A DNA stretch of 64,000 bases, taken from Larus michahellis (lineage: Eukaryota > Chordata > Aves > Charadriiformes > Laridae). Location of the stretch: contig NC_133898.1 in assembly GCF_964199755.1 (NCBI RefSeq), positions 131,295,553-131,359,552 of the forward strand, read 5' to 3'. The position numbers and the translations under genes are program-made. The notes under the pieces are model-generated. The model saw only the letters and a program-made list of their open reading frames with translations, made no database searches and had not been told where the DNA came from. Numbering within the stretch: position 1 is the stretch's first letter; every line of letters starts with the position of its first letter. Below are positions 30,001 to 42,000 of the stretch, one piece after another.

Positions 30001-33000
30001 AACACACAGACCTACCTTTAATTGTTTTCAGCCACGCCAGCAGATGAGAGATAAAATGCCCTGAAACACCCCCCAAGTCCAACACAGGATTTCAGACTCC
30101 CAACAGCAAAACCGAGCAGTCAGAGATTCCCTAAGTGTTTCCAAACAGACGCTGACGTTTGTTTGCATGATGCAGTCACAATCAATATCTGAAAAATCAA
30201 AGCTTGTAATGCTTTACAGGCTCCACTGTAGGTCTTAAGTTTTTCAGAGATGTTAAGTCGGCGCAGCTTCAGGAGGGCCAGGTACTTACTGGATTTGAAG
30301 GTTTAAATGTTTTCTCTGGTGGAACAGTCTACGTGCCGCCTTTTCCAATTCACGGAAAAGGCGGCACATGCTTTTAAGTGACTACTTATTGCTGGAAAAC
30401 CAGGTTTCTTTCTTGAGAAACAGAAAATATTGCCATTATTTATGAAAGAACCCTAACTTGAGCTACCTAGACTACAGCACAGCAGCAAGCAAAGCTGTAA
30501 CTGCACTAACGCGCACTGACGTTACTAACGCAGCGCGCACTGCAGCAGAGGCATCGCTCCCGGTCACCAGAGGGCTGGAGATAAGCTTTGGCCCAGCCCT
30601 TTCTGTGCAAAATTTTCACTGCGGAATTGCTGGTTAAGGACACACCTATTATTTCCTACCCAGTCTCCAAAGAATGGCATTGTGTCTAGTGTTAAATATA
30701 GTACATGCAACTCTGAAGCTCCACTGCTTGCGCCATTCAATACGGGTTTAACTGAAGCAGTTGCCATGTGATTTAGGATGTTTTCAGTTCCTGAATATCA
30801 ACTCATACATACACTCCAATACCCAAGTTTCATAAAAAGCTTTAATTTATGAACCCTTCAGCATCAAGAAACACAGAGACTTTCACAGAGTCAAGGCACA
30901 GCAGCAGTTATTTCTCTTCGGTTTAAACCCAGCTCTAGGAATAAGACAATTTCCACACCTGGAGCTACGCAGCACACTGTGACCATGACGCTTCCCCCAA
31001 CTCCCTACTCTTGGAGATCAAGCATTTTAACACCAGATGTTTCCACCCAACCTCTTCACGTTCTCCAGCAAGTGAGAAGATGAATGGCAGTGTTGTCCAG
31101 CTAATTAGCAGGAAAATAATTTGGTGTAAAAATAAAAAATAAAAAAAAGGCCTATTGCTACAATATTGCCCAGAAGCATCACATTTGTCAGTAAGTCTTG
31201 ACACCTTTTTTTGCTATTACTGATACTGCGACACTCAAACACGTTAAAAGAGTCTGAGAAACAGGAATTATGTACCTTTGGAAGGGTGGAAAAAAAATTG
31301 GAAGAGTGTCACAACACGCCTAGAATCAAAAGTTATCGCTGCCCCAAAACCCCGGCCTGTCCCCAGGCAGCACTGGAGGTCGTAAGACTTGTTTGGATTC
31401 TTTTGCTTGCTGTACACTGCAGCGAGGTTCGCTGCACCACACCTGCAAGGAGAAAAAAGCTTCAAGCCAGCACCTTGCCAACTCGCAACTCCCATGAAAA
31501 GGCACTCTGCCTCAAGACGATAACAACCCGTGCTCACTTGCAAGGAAACCACAGAGACTCCTGGTCTCAATCCTCATGGAATAAAGCCGTTTCTCTTCAC
31601 ATTGCAGAGCCAGGAGTGGGCACAGCCATCCCACCTCCGCAAAGGACCCGCTCCCACTCCCTGTATCCCACGTTGCTTCTGCGGCAAAGCATCTGACTAC
31701 GATACCGAAAGGGACTAGGGTCAGAAAATGACATCAGGGTTTATACAGAAAGAACTGAGGTTAAAGACGAGTTTCACCACTAGCTGGACGAGCAGCACTG
31801 TGAGTTACAGGGTGAGAAACCACAATGCTGACAGCAGCTCTGCCCAAAGAGGCGCCTGCTTGGAGCTGTGCTGAAGCTCCTGCAAAAGCTCAGTGAGGAG
31901 CACCTGAACTTGCTCCGAGCAAGACATCACATGCCTTCTTTATCAGTTGTTTCTTCTACCTCTTCAGAAACCACTTTGTTAGAAGCGCTTTGCAAAGCTG
32001 GTGGCCATTATCTAACGCTCTGAAGATCAAAAGGAGACTTCCAGCAGGAATCTCGCCAGACTGCAGTGCTTTTGATCCCATCCAGCAGCAGCTCTGACAC
32101 ACACTGGGAACTGGGACCCCCAGCCCAGGTCCTGTCCTGGCACCCAGGGCCAACAGCGAGACTAGGGCAGGCTGCGGAGCACGGAACATGCGCTGTAACA
32201 CCCCACAGCAGGGCCACGTAACTCGGGTTGCCTGGGGTCCCTTCCAGAAACACTTTCATTACCCCAAGGATGGCAATCCCACCGTCTCCTGCATTTCCGT
32301 TCCAGCCGCAGACCACCTTCAGCACAATATTCCCCCAATACTCAGGTTGAGTTTTCCCTCTTGTGACTCGTGTCCAGTGCTTCTTGTCCTCAGCAGCAGC
32401 CTCCAGCAGCACCGCAGCAATTGCCCGGGACCAGAACCTAGGCAGCCGCATCCTCCTGGTTCTCCAGGTGGGTCAAGGTCTCAGGCCCGCTGGGACACAT
32501 GCCCTGTGGCACATGGCCACCACGACCGAGCAGACGCTAGAGGCCTAACACTCACAGGTGGAGTTTCTGAGCCCCCTTCCACACAAACCACCAGCATTTC
32601 TGTTCACCAGTCCTGCTCACAGACCTAGGAATGAGAAGCACCAGACTCTCCAGAGAACTCCCATTTCTGGTCCATGCTGTCCCTGACATACCAACATTAA
32701 GAACAAAACCCAAAGAATTAGCCAGTAGGATCTTTGTTTTCGCCAGACACTTGAGTAGCTAAAAAAAATTTAAAAATCATTTTGTTGTTTACTGCCAAGA
32801 TCAAAAAGTTACACTGAGATGAAAGCATTTCACAGCATGCTTAATGAAACAGGAGCGTTGGTGGGATTCATTTAACCAACAATTAGACAGCTATATTTAA
32901 GCTGCACATCTAAGCTTCCTCCGAAGTGACAGAGGCGTGTGTACGTACTGCCACATTCAGATGGATGGAGTTTCTTATTTTCCTTCGCCCCAATTACAGC

Positions 33001-36000
33001 AGGAGCCTCGACAGCTAGCCCGTGCTGACAGCTCAGCTTTTAACGAGCTACTTCTGCTGAAGGAATGCTGTTTCAGAAGAGAAAGGGAAGAGGATAAGAC
33101 ACAGACTGCAGCAAGCCTTGGGAGATGTGAAATTAAGATTGCTATCTAAGGAACCTGAAACACCTAGATACTTACACAAACATTTGCAACTTTCTTTAAT
33201 TATCAAAGTTCAGACATTTACTATAAATCTGCAATAGCAAGACGGTTTAACTGCAATCAAGTTAGTTACCCGCAGGGAAGTCAGCTGCCAGGGAGATTTG
33301 GTGGTGAGAAAGAACAGGTACCATGCCTAGGGTTAGAAGGGCAGGAGAGACAACACCTGGCACATCAATAGGCTCATTCATATGTCCAGATGCCTGAAGT
33401 TAGTAACTGAACATCTGAACCAAAATGTCAAATCACCTTTACTCTAGAAGACTAAAATGATGGTGAGTCCAAGTTAAGACACAACCATCCCAGAGGGCAG
33501 AACAACTTTTTCCTGGGGACCAGGTGCATACCGTTCAGTGCGTGTTGCCATGAAAGAGACACAAGAGTTTGATCTCATAAGCCACAGATGACACAATTTG
33601 AGAAGACCAGCTTTAATGAACCTTCTGGACAGGCTGGAGAGCTGGGCAGAGAAGGACCTAATGAGGTCCAACAAAAGCAAGTGTAGGGTCCTGCACCTGG
33701 GAAGGAAGAATGCCAAACACCAGTATAGGTTAGGGGCAGACATGCTGGGAAGCAGCTCTGAGGAGAAGGACCTGGGGGTCCTGGTAGACAGCAAATTATC
33801 CATGAGCCAGCAATGTGCCCTTGTCGCCAAGAAGGCCAATGGCATCCTGGGCTGCATAGGGACGACTGTGGCCAGTAGGTCAAGGGAGGTCATTCTCCCC
33901 CTCTACTCTGCACTGGTGAGGCCACAACTGGAGTACTGTGTCCAGTTCTGGGCTCCCCAGTTCAAGAGGGACAGGGAATTACTGGAGCGAGTCCAGCGAA
34001 GGGCAACCAAGATGATTATGGGACTGGAGCACCTCCCTTATGAGGAAAGGCTGAAAGAGCTGGGACTCTTTAGCCTGGAGAAGAGAAGGTTGAGGGGGGA
34101 CCTGATTAATGTTTACAAGTACCTAAAGGGTGGGTTTAAGGAGGACAGAGCCAGGCTCTTTTCAATGGTTCCCAGCGAGAGGACAAGGGGCAATGGGCAC
34201 AAGCTGGAACATAGGAAGTTCCGTTCAAATACACGGAAAAACTTCTTTACGGTGAGGGTGACAGAGCACTGGAACAGGCTGCCCAGGGAGGGCGTGGAGT
34301 CCCCTTCTCTGGAGATTTTCAAGACCCGCCTGGATGCAGCCCTGAGGGATGTGGTTTAGGCAATCCTGCTCTAGCAGGGGAGTTGGACTAGATGATCTCT
34401 AGAGGTCCCTTCCAACTCTGAAGATTCCGTGATTCTGATAGCCTCGTAAATCAAAAGACAGGAAAGTAAGTGCTACCCCTGACCTAAAATGGGTAAACAC
34501 ATGAAGTTACTACAGTACTACCCATCTTCATAACCACATCTATTAAGGGTTTTGAAGCTCAGATCTTGGGCCAAGACAGCCTCCCACTGACGATGACATC
34601 TTCATCAATGACACAGACATCGGAATCAAGGGCACCCTCAGCAGATTTCCAGACAACACCATGCTGAGTGGGGACAGTGACACGCCTGAGGGATGGGATG
34701 CCATCCAGAGGGACCCGGACAGGCTGGAGAAGTGGGTCCCTGTGAACCTCATGAGGTTCAACCAGGCCAAGTGCAGGGTCCTGCCCCCGGGTCGGGGCAA
34801 CCCCCGGTGCCAGCCCAGGCTGGGGATGGAGGGATGGAGAGCAGCCCTGAGAGAAGGGCTTGGGGGTGCTGGGAAGGGAAAAGCTGGCCATGAGCCGGCA
34901 CCGTGCGCTGGCAGCCCAGAACCCCCCCGCAGCCTGGGCTGCATCCCCAGCAGCGTGGGCAGCAGGGCGAGGGGGGGATTCTGCCCCTCTGCTGCGCTCG
35001 GGGGAGACCCCCCTGCAGTGTTGCCTCCAGCGCTGGGGCCTCGGCACAGGAGAGACACGGAGCTGTTGGAGCGGGGCCAGAGGAGGCCCCGGAGATGCTG
35101 GGAGGGCTGGAGCCCCTCTGCTGGGAGGACAGGCTGAGAGAGCTGGGGGGGTTCAGCCTGGAGAAGAGAAGGCTCCGCGGAGACCTTCCAGCCCCTGCCA
35201 GTCCCTCAAGGGGCTCCAGGAAAGCTGGGGAGGGACTCTGGAGCAGGGAGGGGAGCCATGGGACGAGGGGGAAGGGTTTTACACTGCAAGAGGGAGATTG
35301 GGATGAGCTATTGGGAAGAAATTCTTTGGTGTGAGGGGGGTGAGCCCCTGGCCCGGGTTGCCCAGAGAAGCTGTGGCTGCCCCATCCCTGGAAACATCCC
35401 AGGCCAGGTTGGACGGGGCTCTGAGCGACCTGGTCCAGTTGAACATGTGCCTGCTCATGGCAGGGCGTTGGACTAGATGGCCTTTAAAGTCCCTTCCCAC
35501 CCAAACCATTCCATGATGTTGATCACAGCCCTGCCGGACTGCGGTACTAAAGGAATTCCCAGTTCATAAAGCATCATGCCACACCAGACCCACATTATCG
35601 AGAAGATGCTGTTTCCAGCGCTGCCCTCAATCCAAAAACTGCTTCAGCGTATCTGGTATCTGTAGAGCTAATCATTAGTCAAAATATGAAAGAACACCAG
35701 TTTGAAAAGCATCCTTGAGGAAAAAGCTGTACAGGTATGGATGTCAGCATAGGTATTCCATACTTAATGGTAATCAAGAAAGCAGACCTCTCTCAGGGAG
35801 CATTAAGTCAGATTTTGGAAATACAAGACACAAACGGGTACTTCTCCAGGTTACACAGTATAAGACAGTCACAATTCCAGTGGGAAAGAAAGCCTCGAGT
35901 TGTTTTAGCTAGAGAAAAGAACAAAAACATGCAGAGTCTTCTAGTTAAACCCACACAAGTCTTCTAGTTAAACCCACGCAGAAAAGAAAAGCCCACACAG

Positions 36001-39000
36001 TTAAGTCGTACCGAAACACTAAACTTGCAGCAGCAGCTCTGGTCTCTTTACTGTTTCCCCAGGGCCAGACAAGGAATTCCCAAAGCACCAGGAATTTGAC
36101 AAGCCTGGTTTTCACAAAGCGTTTCTGAAGAACCTTCCCCCCTCAGCAAGGGTTACACAAAACCAACACCAGCTGAAACCCTTCTCCACATGTCATCAGA
36201 AGGTCACGCAGCAAAACAGGCGCCGGCCGCCGCTGCCAGGGGAATCCGTGCAACCTGCTCTCATCCAATGTCTTTCACAGGCATTATTCAACCCCAGGCA
36301 GGATGAAGTTTCCTGGCAGGAGACGCCTCCTTCCCGAGATTCTCCTGCTCTTCCCTCCATGACACTGCTAACAAGCAAGAACACGCTGCCCTTCCACCAC
36401 TCCCGAGAGGAGGAGGACAAGAGCAAGCCGTTGCCACCCGAGCGGTGGAAGTGGCCCACACCCTGGTCCCGAGGGCTGCAGGAGCAGGTACAGCCAGCGT
36501 GGCCTGCCAAGACACAACCCCACACATGCAGCACCGCTGGACTAGAGGCAGCTACATCTGCTTAGCACACGCTAAAAAACCTTCTTCAAGTTAGGATTAC
36601 TTCTTTTCTATCTCCTGATGAAGTATTTATGAACAGGCTCTCAACCGATTCTCTACTTAAATACCAATATTAACTTTATGGGTAGAAAAGATTAAAAGTT
36701 TTCTCAGGATAAAGAGAGAGGAGTGACAGACACTCTTTCTAAAGAGGTAAATCAAGAAGTCATGAGGAAACCACTTTTCTGCACCACACACCTCTAAAGT
36801 CATAGAATGGTTTAGGTTGGAAGGGACCTCCTTAAAGCCCACCCAGTGCCACCCCCTGCCCTGGGCAGGGACACCTCCCACCAGCCCAGGTTGCTCCAAG
36901 CCCCGGACAACCTGGCCTTGAACCCCTCCAGGGATGGGGCAGCCACAGCTTCTCTGGGCAACCTGGGCCAGGGGCTCACCCCCCTCACACCAAAGAATTT
37001 CTTCCCAATAGCTCATCTCAATCTCCCCTCTTCCAGTGTAAAACCCTTCCCCCTCGTCCCACGGCTCCCCTCCCTGCTCCAGAGTCCCTCCCCAGCTTTC
37101 CTGGAGCCCCTTGAGGGACTGGCAGGGGCTGGAAGGTCTCCGCGGAGCCTTCTCTTCTCCAGGCTGAACCCCCCCAGCTCTCTCAGCCTGTCCTCCCAGC
37201 AGAGGGGCTCCAGCCCTCCCAGCATCTCCGGGGCCCTTGAAGGAAGGCTCCATCCCTGCTTAGCGGTTCCCAAGCAAGTTTTCTACCAATGTCAACAGGC
37301 ATTTCATTTGGTCTTGTAAAATTCAAGAACAGAGCACGGATTATACAGACAGCCTGTCACAAGAAGCTACAGGCCTGCGCTCTGAAGCAGGAACATGCTT
37401 TACCCTAGAAAACGTTAGCAACTTCATCCGCTCTTTATCCTTGCCACTTACTGTTGAAGTGACAGTTCAGTCTCCTCCTGGACACAGCACTGGCTTAATT
37501 GCGGCAGCCAACCTCCACATGCTCCTTCCCATTCCTCTCCGTGTCTTCTGATCATACTTAGCACATTTAGGCAACAGCTGCCTATTAGTTTCAGCTGAAC
37601 AGAAATAGCATGTCAGTGCAAGGACAAACAGAAAAGGGAGCAGCAGGGCTACGTGTCCTGTGCAGCCACCACACAGGTATGCGCCTGAGGAAGGAGTTCA
37701 GCAACGTTCTCAGCCTTCACCAACTGTTTTTTGCCCCGAGGCAGCAACAGCAGCAGCAAAGGGAGAGGAGCAAGCCCAGTTTACGATTTGTTTCATACTG
37801 GGGGCAGGGAGAAGGGAACACCAGGCACTGGCAGTGCTGCCAAACGCTTTCTATCATGGAACCACAACCCTAAAAGTGAATTTTCGGTACGAGTGCCACC
37901 TATTCCAGTGTTTCCACGTCCCAAGATGCCCCACACGCTCTGCCAGTACAGATTTATACAGTAACATAAGAAGCCAGATCGGGGAACTGATTCAGCTCAG
38001 CTGAAAAAATAGCTACGCTTAAAAAAAAGTTTCCACCTGGCTCAGTTCCTCAGCTCTTCTCCGTACAGCTATCCACGCGCTCCTCATCAGCGCTGCGAGG
38101 CACACACAGGCAGAACTGCTGCTCACTATCCATGGCCCTTGACTAACAAAACCCAAAACACCCTCAATCATACCGTATCACACCGTAAACCCAGTTCGCT
38201 CTGTAACCCCTCTCCTGGGCGTCCCAGCAGCCAGGGGCGAGGAGAACCACTCCCTCCAGGCACCAAGCGCTGAGGGGATTCCCAAGCCCAAAGCCACATC
38301 CAGAGCAACAGTCCAACAGACGCCGATGGATCCACTTCAATTTTCTGCTTTCATTCTGAACCCACTTATATTTTCCCCTCCAGAACTTGCCGCGACAGCA
38401 AGTTTTACAGCTCAGAAGGTCTACCTGCATGTAGAAATGATTTTTGCATCTCTTGCTGCCTGACAATTTCTGGACCCCATGTCATGGAACGGCTGAGCAG
38501 GAGTTGGGGTGGGGTTTTTGTTGGATTTTTTTTCCTAATTCACCTGCTCCCTGCCAGGAATCAGATACGGACTGAACTCACTGCCCAGGCACAATACAAA
38601 CAGAACTCAAAGTTGTTTGCTGCTCCCACAAGCCAGCAAGCTGTAGATGAGACAGAAAAGGCATGTAAGGAAAAAGCAAATCATGAACTGCTGTGGTAAT
38701 GCTCTTCTTTTTGACACCAGAAACTACTTGTTTTTCAAACTTCATTGCAACCGCCAAACATGTAAAAGCATTTTCAGAATTCAAAACTTAATTTCTGCCT
38801 TGTTTGCTTTCCTACAATCTACTGAGTTCTTCCCCATTCTCTATCTGGGACTCCTTTCTTCACAATATCAATATATCACAATCACAAGCAAACAAATCCT
38901 CGTAAGATGTAAGAATACACTTGTTATATTTACTATTTTTGATATCCAAGGACTGGTTTTAAAAAATTTCACTGCTTAAATGTACCCATATGCAATGATT

Positions 39001-42000
39001 CTGAAGCAAGTGCTTAGCAACTCAAAATTACTTCTAATTAAGGCCAAGGAAATAAATAAAAAAAAACAACCTGGGAAAAAACGAATTTCATCAGAAATTA
39101 GTTTTCATATACCTTTGCATTTAAAACAGTACAGTTTTGCACACTCCTAGCACAGCTTTGGCATCAAGACCTTCCTGTGTTCAGAATAAAATGATAAAGG
39201 TGATCAAACCTCAAAAATCATACTGCTTTTTCTCCCTCCCTCTGGATTTTAGAGTTGCAGTCAGTGTGACCAGAAGACCAGAAATACAGAACACAACTGC
39301 ATCTTCACTATGGGTTAAGAGACATGAAACTTTACCTGCATCAACAGCATTTAGAGGGAATCTCACGATGATTACATACGCTTTGTTCTCCTGAGCGCAT
39401 TACTAGAGGTAGTCAGATTTCATGGGAAAACATTTTTTGTGACTCATCTTAATCTGCATTTTACTTAGTCAAACAATAGCAATTATATGCTTGAGTTCAG
39501 TTTTGACATTCAAATTTTTTAGACAGACATCCTCGCATGAACAGCCCTCCCTACCGGCTCCTGACCGGGCAGCAAAGGCCAGCGCTTTACCTGCTGACCC
39601 CGAACAGCTTCGCAAAGCGCACCCTCACAGCTCCCACACGTTGTTTTTCGACGGTTCACTTCAAGCTGTCATCAACTTGACATGTTGAATGCCGATAAAA
39701 AAAGTTACTATGGAAAATTAAGATCTCAAGTATGCATTGACTGGAAGCTACTTACACTAACATTTTTAACATTAAAGAAAATTTGCTGGTAGCATGAGTG
39801 GCAGCAGAGAAGCTACTAAAGTCAGCAGTGTTTGGGGAGAGGGGAGACAGGCAGCAGCCCGTTAACAGAAGCCCCCGGTACTCGGTGCTTAAGAGCCCCA
39901 GAGAGTAACACCAGTGCCCAGAGGAACAGCTACTGCCGACAGACCTGACTCTACTGCTGAGTAACCACAGACTAACTGAAAAGTCACAATTTCTCCAAAA
40001 AAAAAAAAATCATAAAAATTATTTCTGCACCAGAGGATTACTGAAGAGCTATTAAAAATAAAAACGGTTTGTGATAAGACTAAGTCTTCTATAGTTTATT
40101 CCCTTTCTACCTGAAAACAGCAACACAGCATTTGAGGACAAGGCCCCTGCTCTCTCCAGGGAGGTTACAATGACTTAGGGATTCTTGCAGAACAGCCATC
40201 TGGATTATTTATAGTACCTCTAGACAGGGTAATGAAATCATTCACCCGGGCACCTCATCACATCCAAAAGCTTAACTGCTGCTTTAGCAGGAAATATTAG
40301 ATTGAAGTGATTCAAAGTCAAAAGTTAAAGAGAGTATACCGAATTACACATATAGTAAATTATGTCCAAACTGCCATCATGGACCATGCCTAATCAGTCC
40401 TTAAAATGTGTAAAGATGAAAGTAAGTGAATGTAAGTTACTAATGTGAAGTTAGAAACACATGGTTATTGTATCTTCACTTACATATGCAGACAAGCCTT
40501 TGATTTTATAGCATTAAAACACTCCCCCCCCCCCATCTTTTACACGCACGGGCCAGTTTCAATATTCTTTGAGACCCATCCTTTCCTATAAAGACTAGAA
40601 AGATCAAACCAGTCCCCGCTGACGGCCACCAGTACTACGGTACATTTCTCATGCTTGGCTATCTCAGGTTCTTGGTGGAGCTCAGTGTAAACACAGAAAC
40701 ATGAATCAGAGCTAACAACCTACCAAGTATTGTTATTTTTTTTTAAATATGAGGAGAGATTCAGCCAATAAGCCAGTCACCTTCAATGCCATCTACTGTG
40801 TACACAAGTGCTTTGGAAATAGTATTTCCTTGTTGCTACAGGTCAAAGACTCATCTGAGGTTTTTCCTGAAACCCTCCTCTTCCAGCTGCAAAAGCAGCC
40901 CAAGTTCTGCAGCTACGGCCACGGGATGTACCACAGCAGGTACCACCCGGCAAAGCCCTTTTCCAGGCTCCCTGTCCCCTTCCTGGACTGCCATTGCTGC
41001 CCTCATCACTGCAGCACAGGAAAACCTGAGAAAGTCTGAAAATTGTAGCTACTGGTGGTGGCAAGTTGAGATATCATTTTCAGACAGATTACTCAACCGC
41101 TTTGCTGTAATAAGGCAGAGAACAACTAAGTGGACAGATGTCTTCACCCAGTTCAAGATTTTCCTTCACAGATCGGCAGCTTTTTAAAAGCTACTAAAGT
41201 AGAGTCTCCCTTTCAACTGACACCACTTGCACAGGACACCTTCCCACCAGGTTTCCTCATTAAGCAATTCCTTTCAGAAGAACTAAGGAAACAGTAAGAT
41301 ATCTCTGGGCAGTTAAGCACCCGTAATTCAGCACCACACAGAAAATCTATTTGTACCCCAAGATCTGCTAAATTCCACCGCGAAGACACAAGTCTGACAC
41401 AGCCTGACACACCAACTAGTCGTCAAGTGGTATTCACAGCTACCAGAACTAGACATTTAGTTCAGAATTTAGTAAGCATAACTTGTTTGCCTTCCAGTGC
41501 ACACGTGCTACAAACGGCTTATGTACTCCAGAAACAAATACCTACTGGCCTAAATTGGTTTGACTGTTCAGAAATGATTCCAAACTCTGCCCGTGCACGC
41601 TTGCTACTAAACCTGATGATACTCTGCTTGAATGCTCAAAAACTGCAGTTAGACCAAGAAGTAATACTAATTACTAAATTACTAATTACTAAAAATGGCT
41701 GATCACTAAAAGCGCAAGTTCTCCAGAGCAAGAGCCACCATAAATCCACAGACTTCTTAACTAAGACGTTGACTATTTTTAACTTTGAGAATTGAAATAA
41801 ACCTTTCCAGCAAACTCAGAAAGCAACAAACGCCATGTGATCCAGGCGAGAATTTGCCAAGCAGCGCAGAATTACACTACAGCCACAGCAGCAAAATAAA
41901 TACAGCCTTCAATAGTCAAGGTATGCAATGTTAACAGATGTAATAAAGTGACTGTCACATACGCCCCCAAAACAATTAACCAAAACCCTGAGTTGAAGTC

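Noticed and set aside
33598..34359. Domesticated host gene derived from CR1 ORF2
   Set aside because: The frame is open but lies directly before a normal CR1 3' UTR, shows no promoter or splice sites and no added domain. A recent insertion explains it better.
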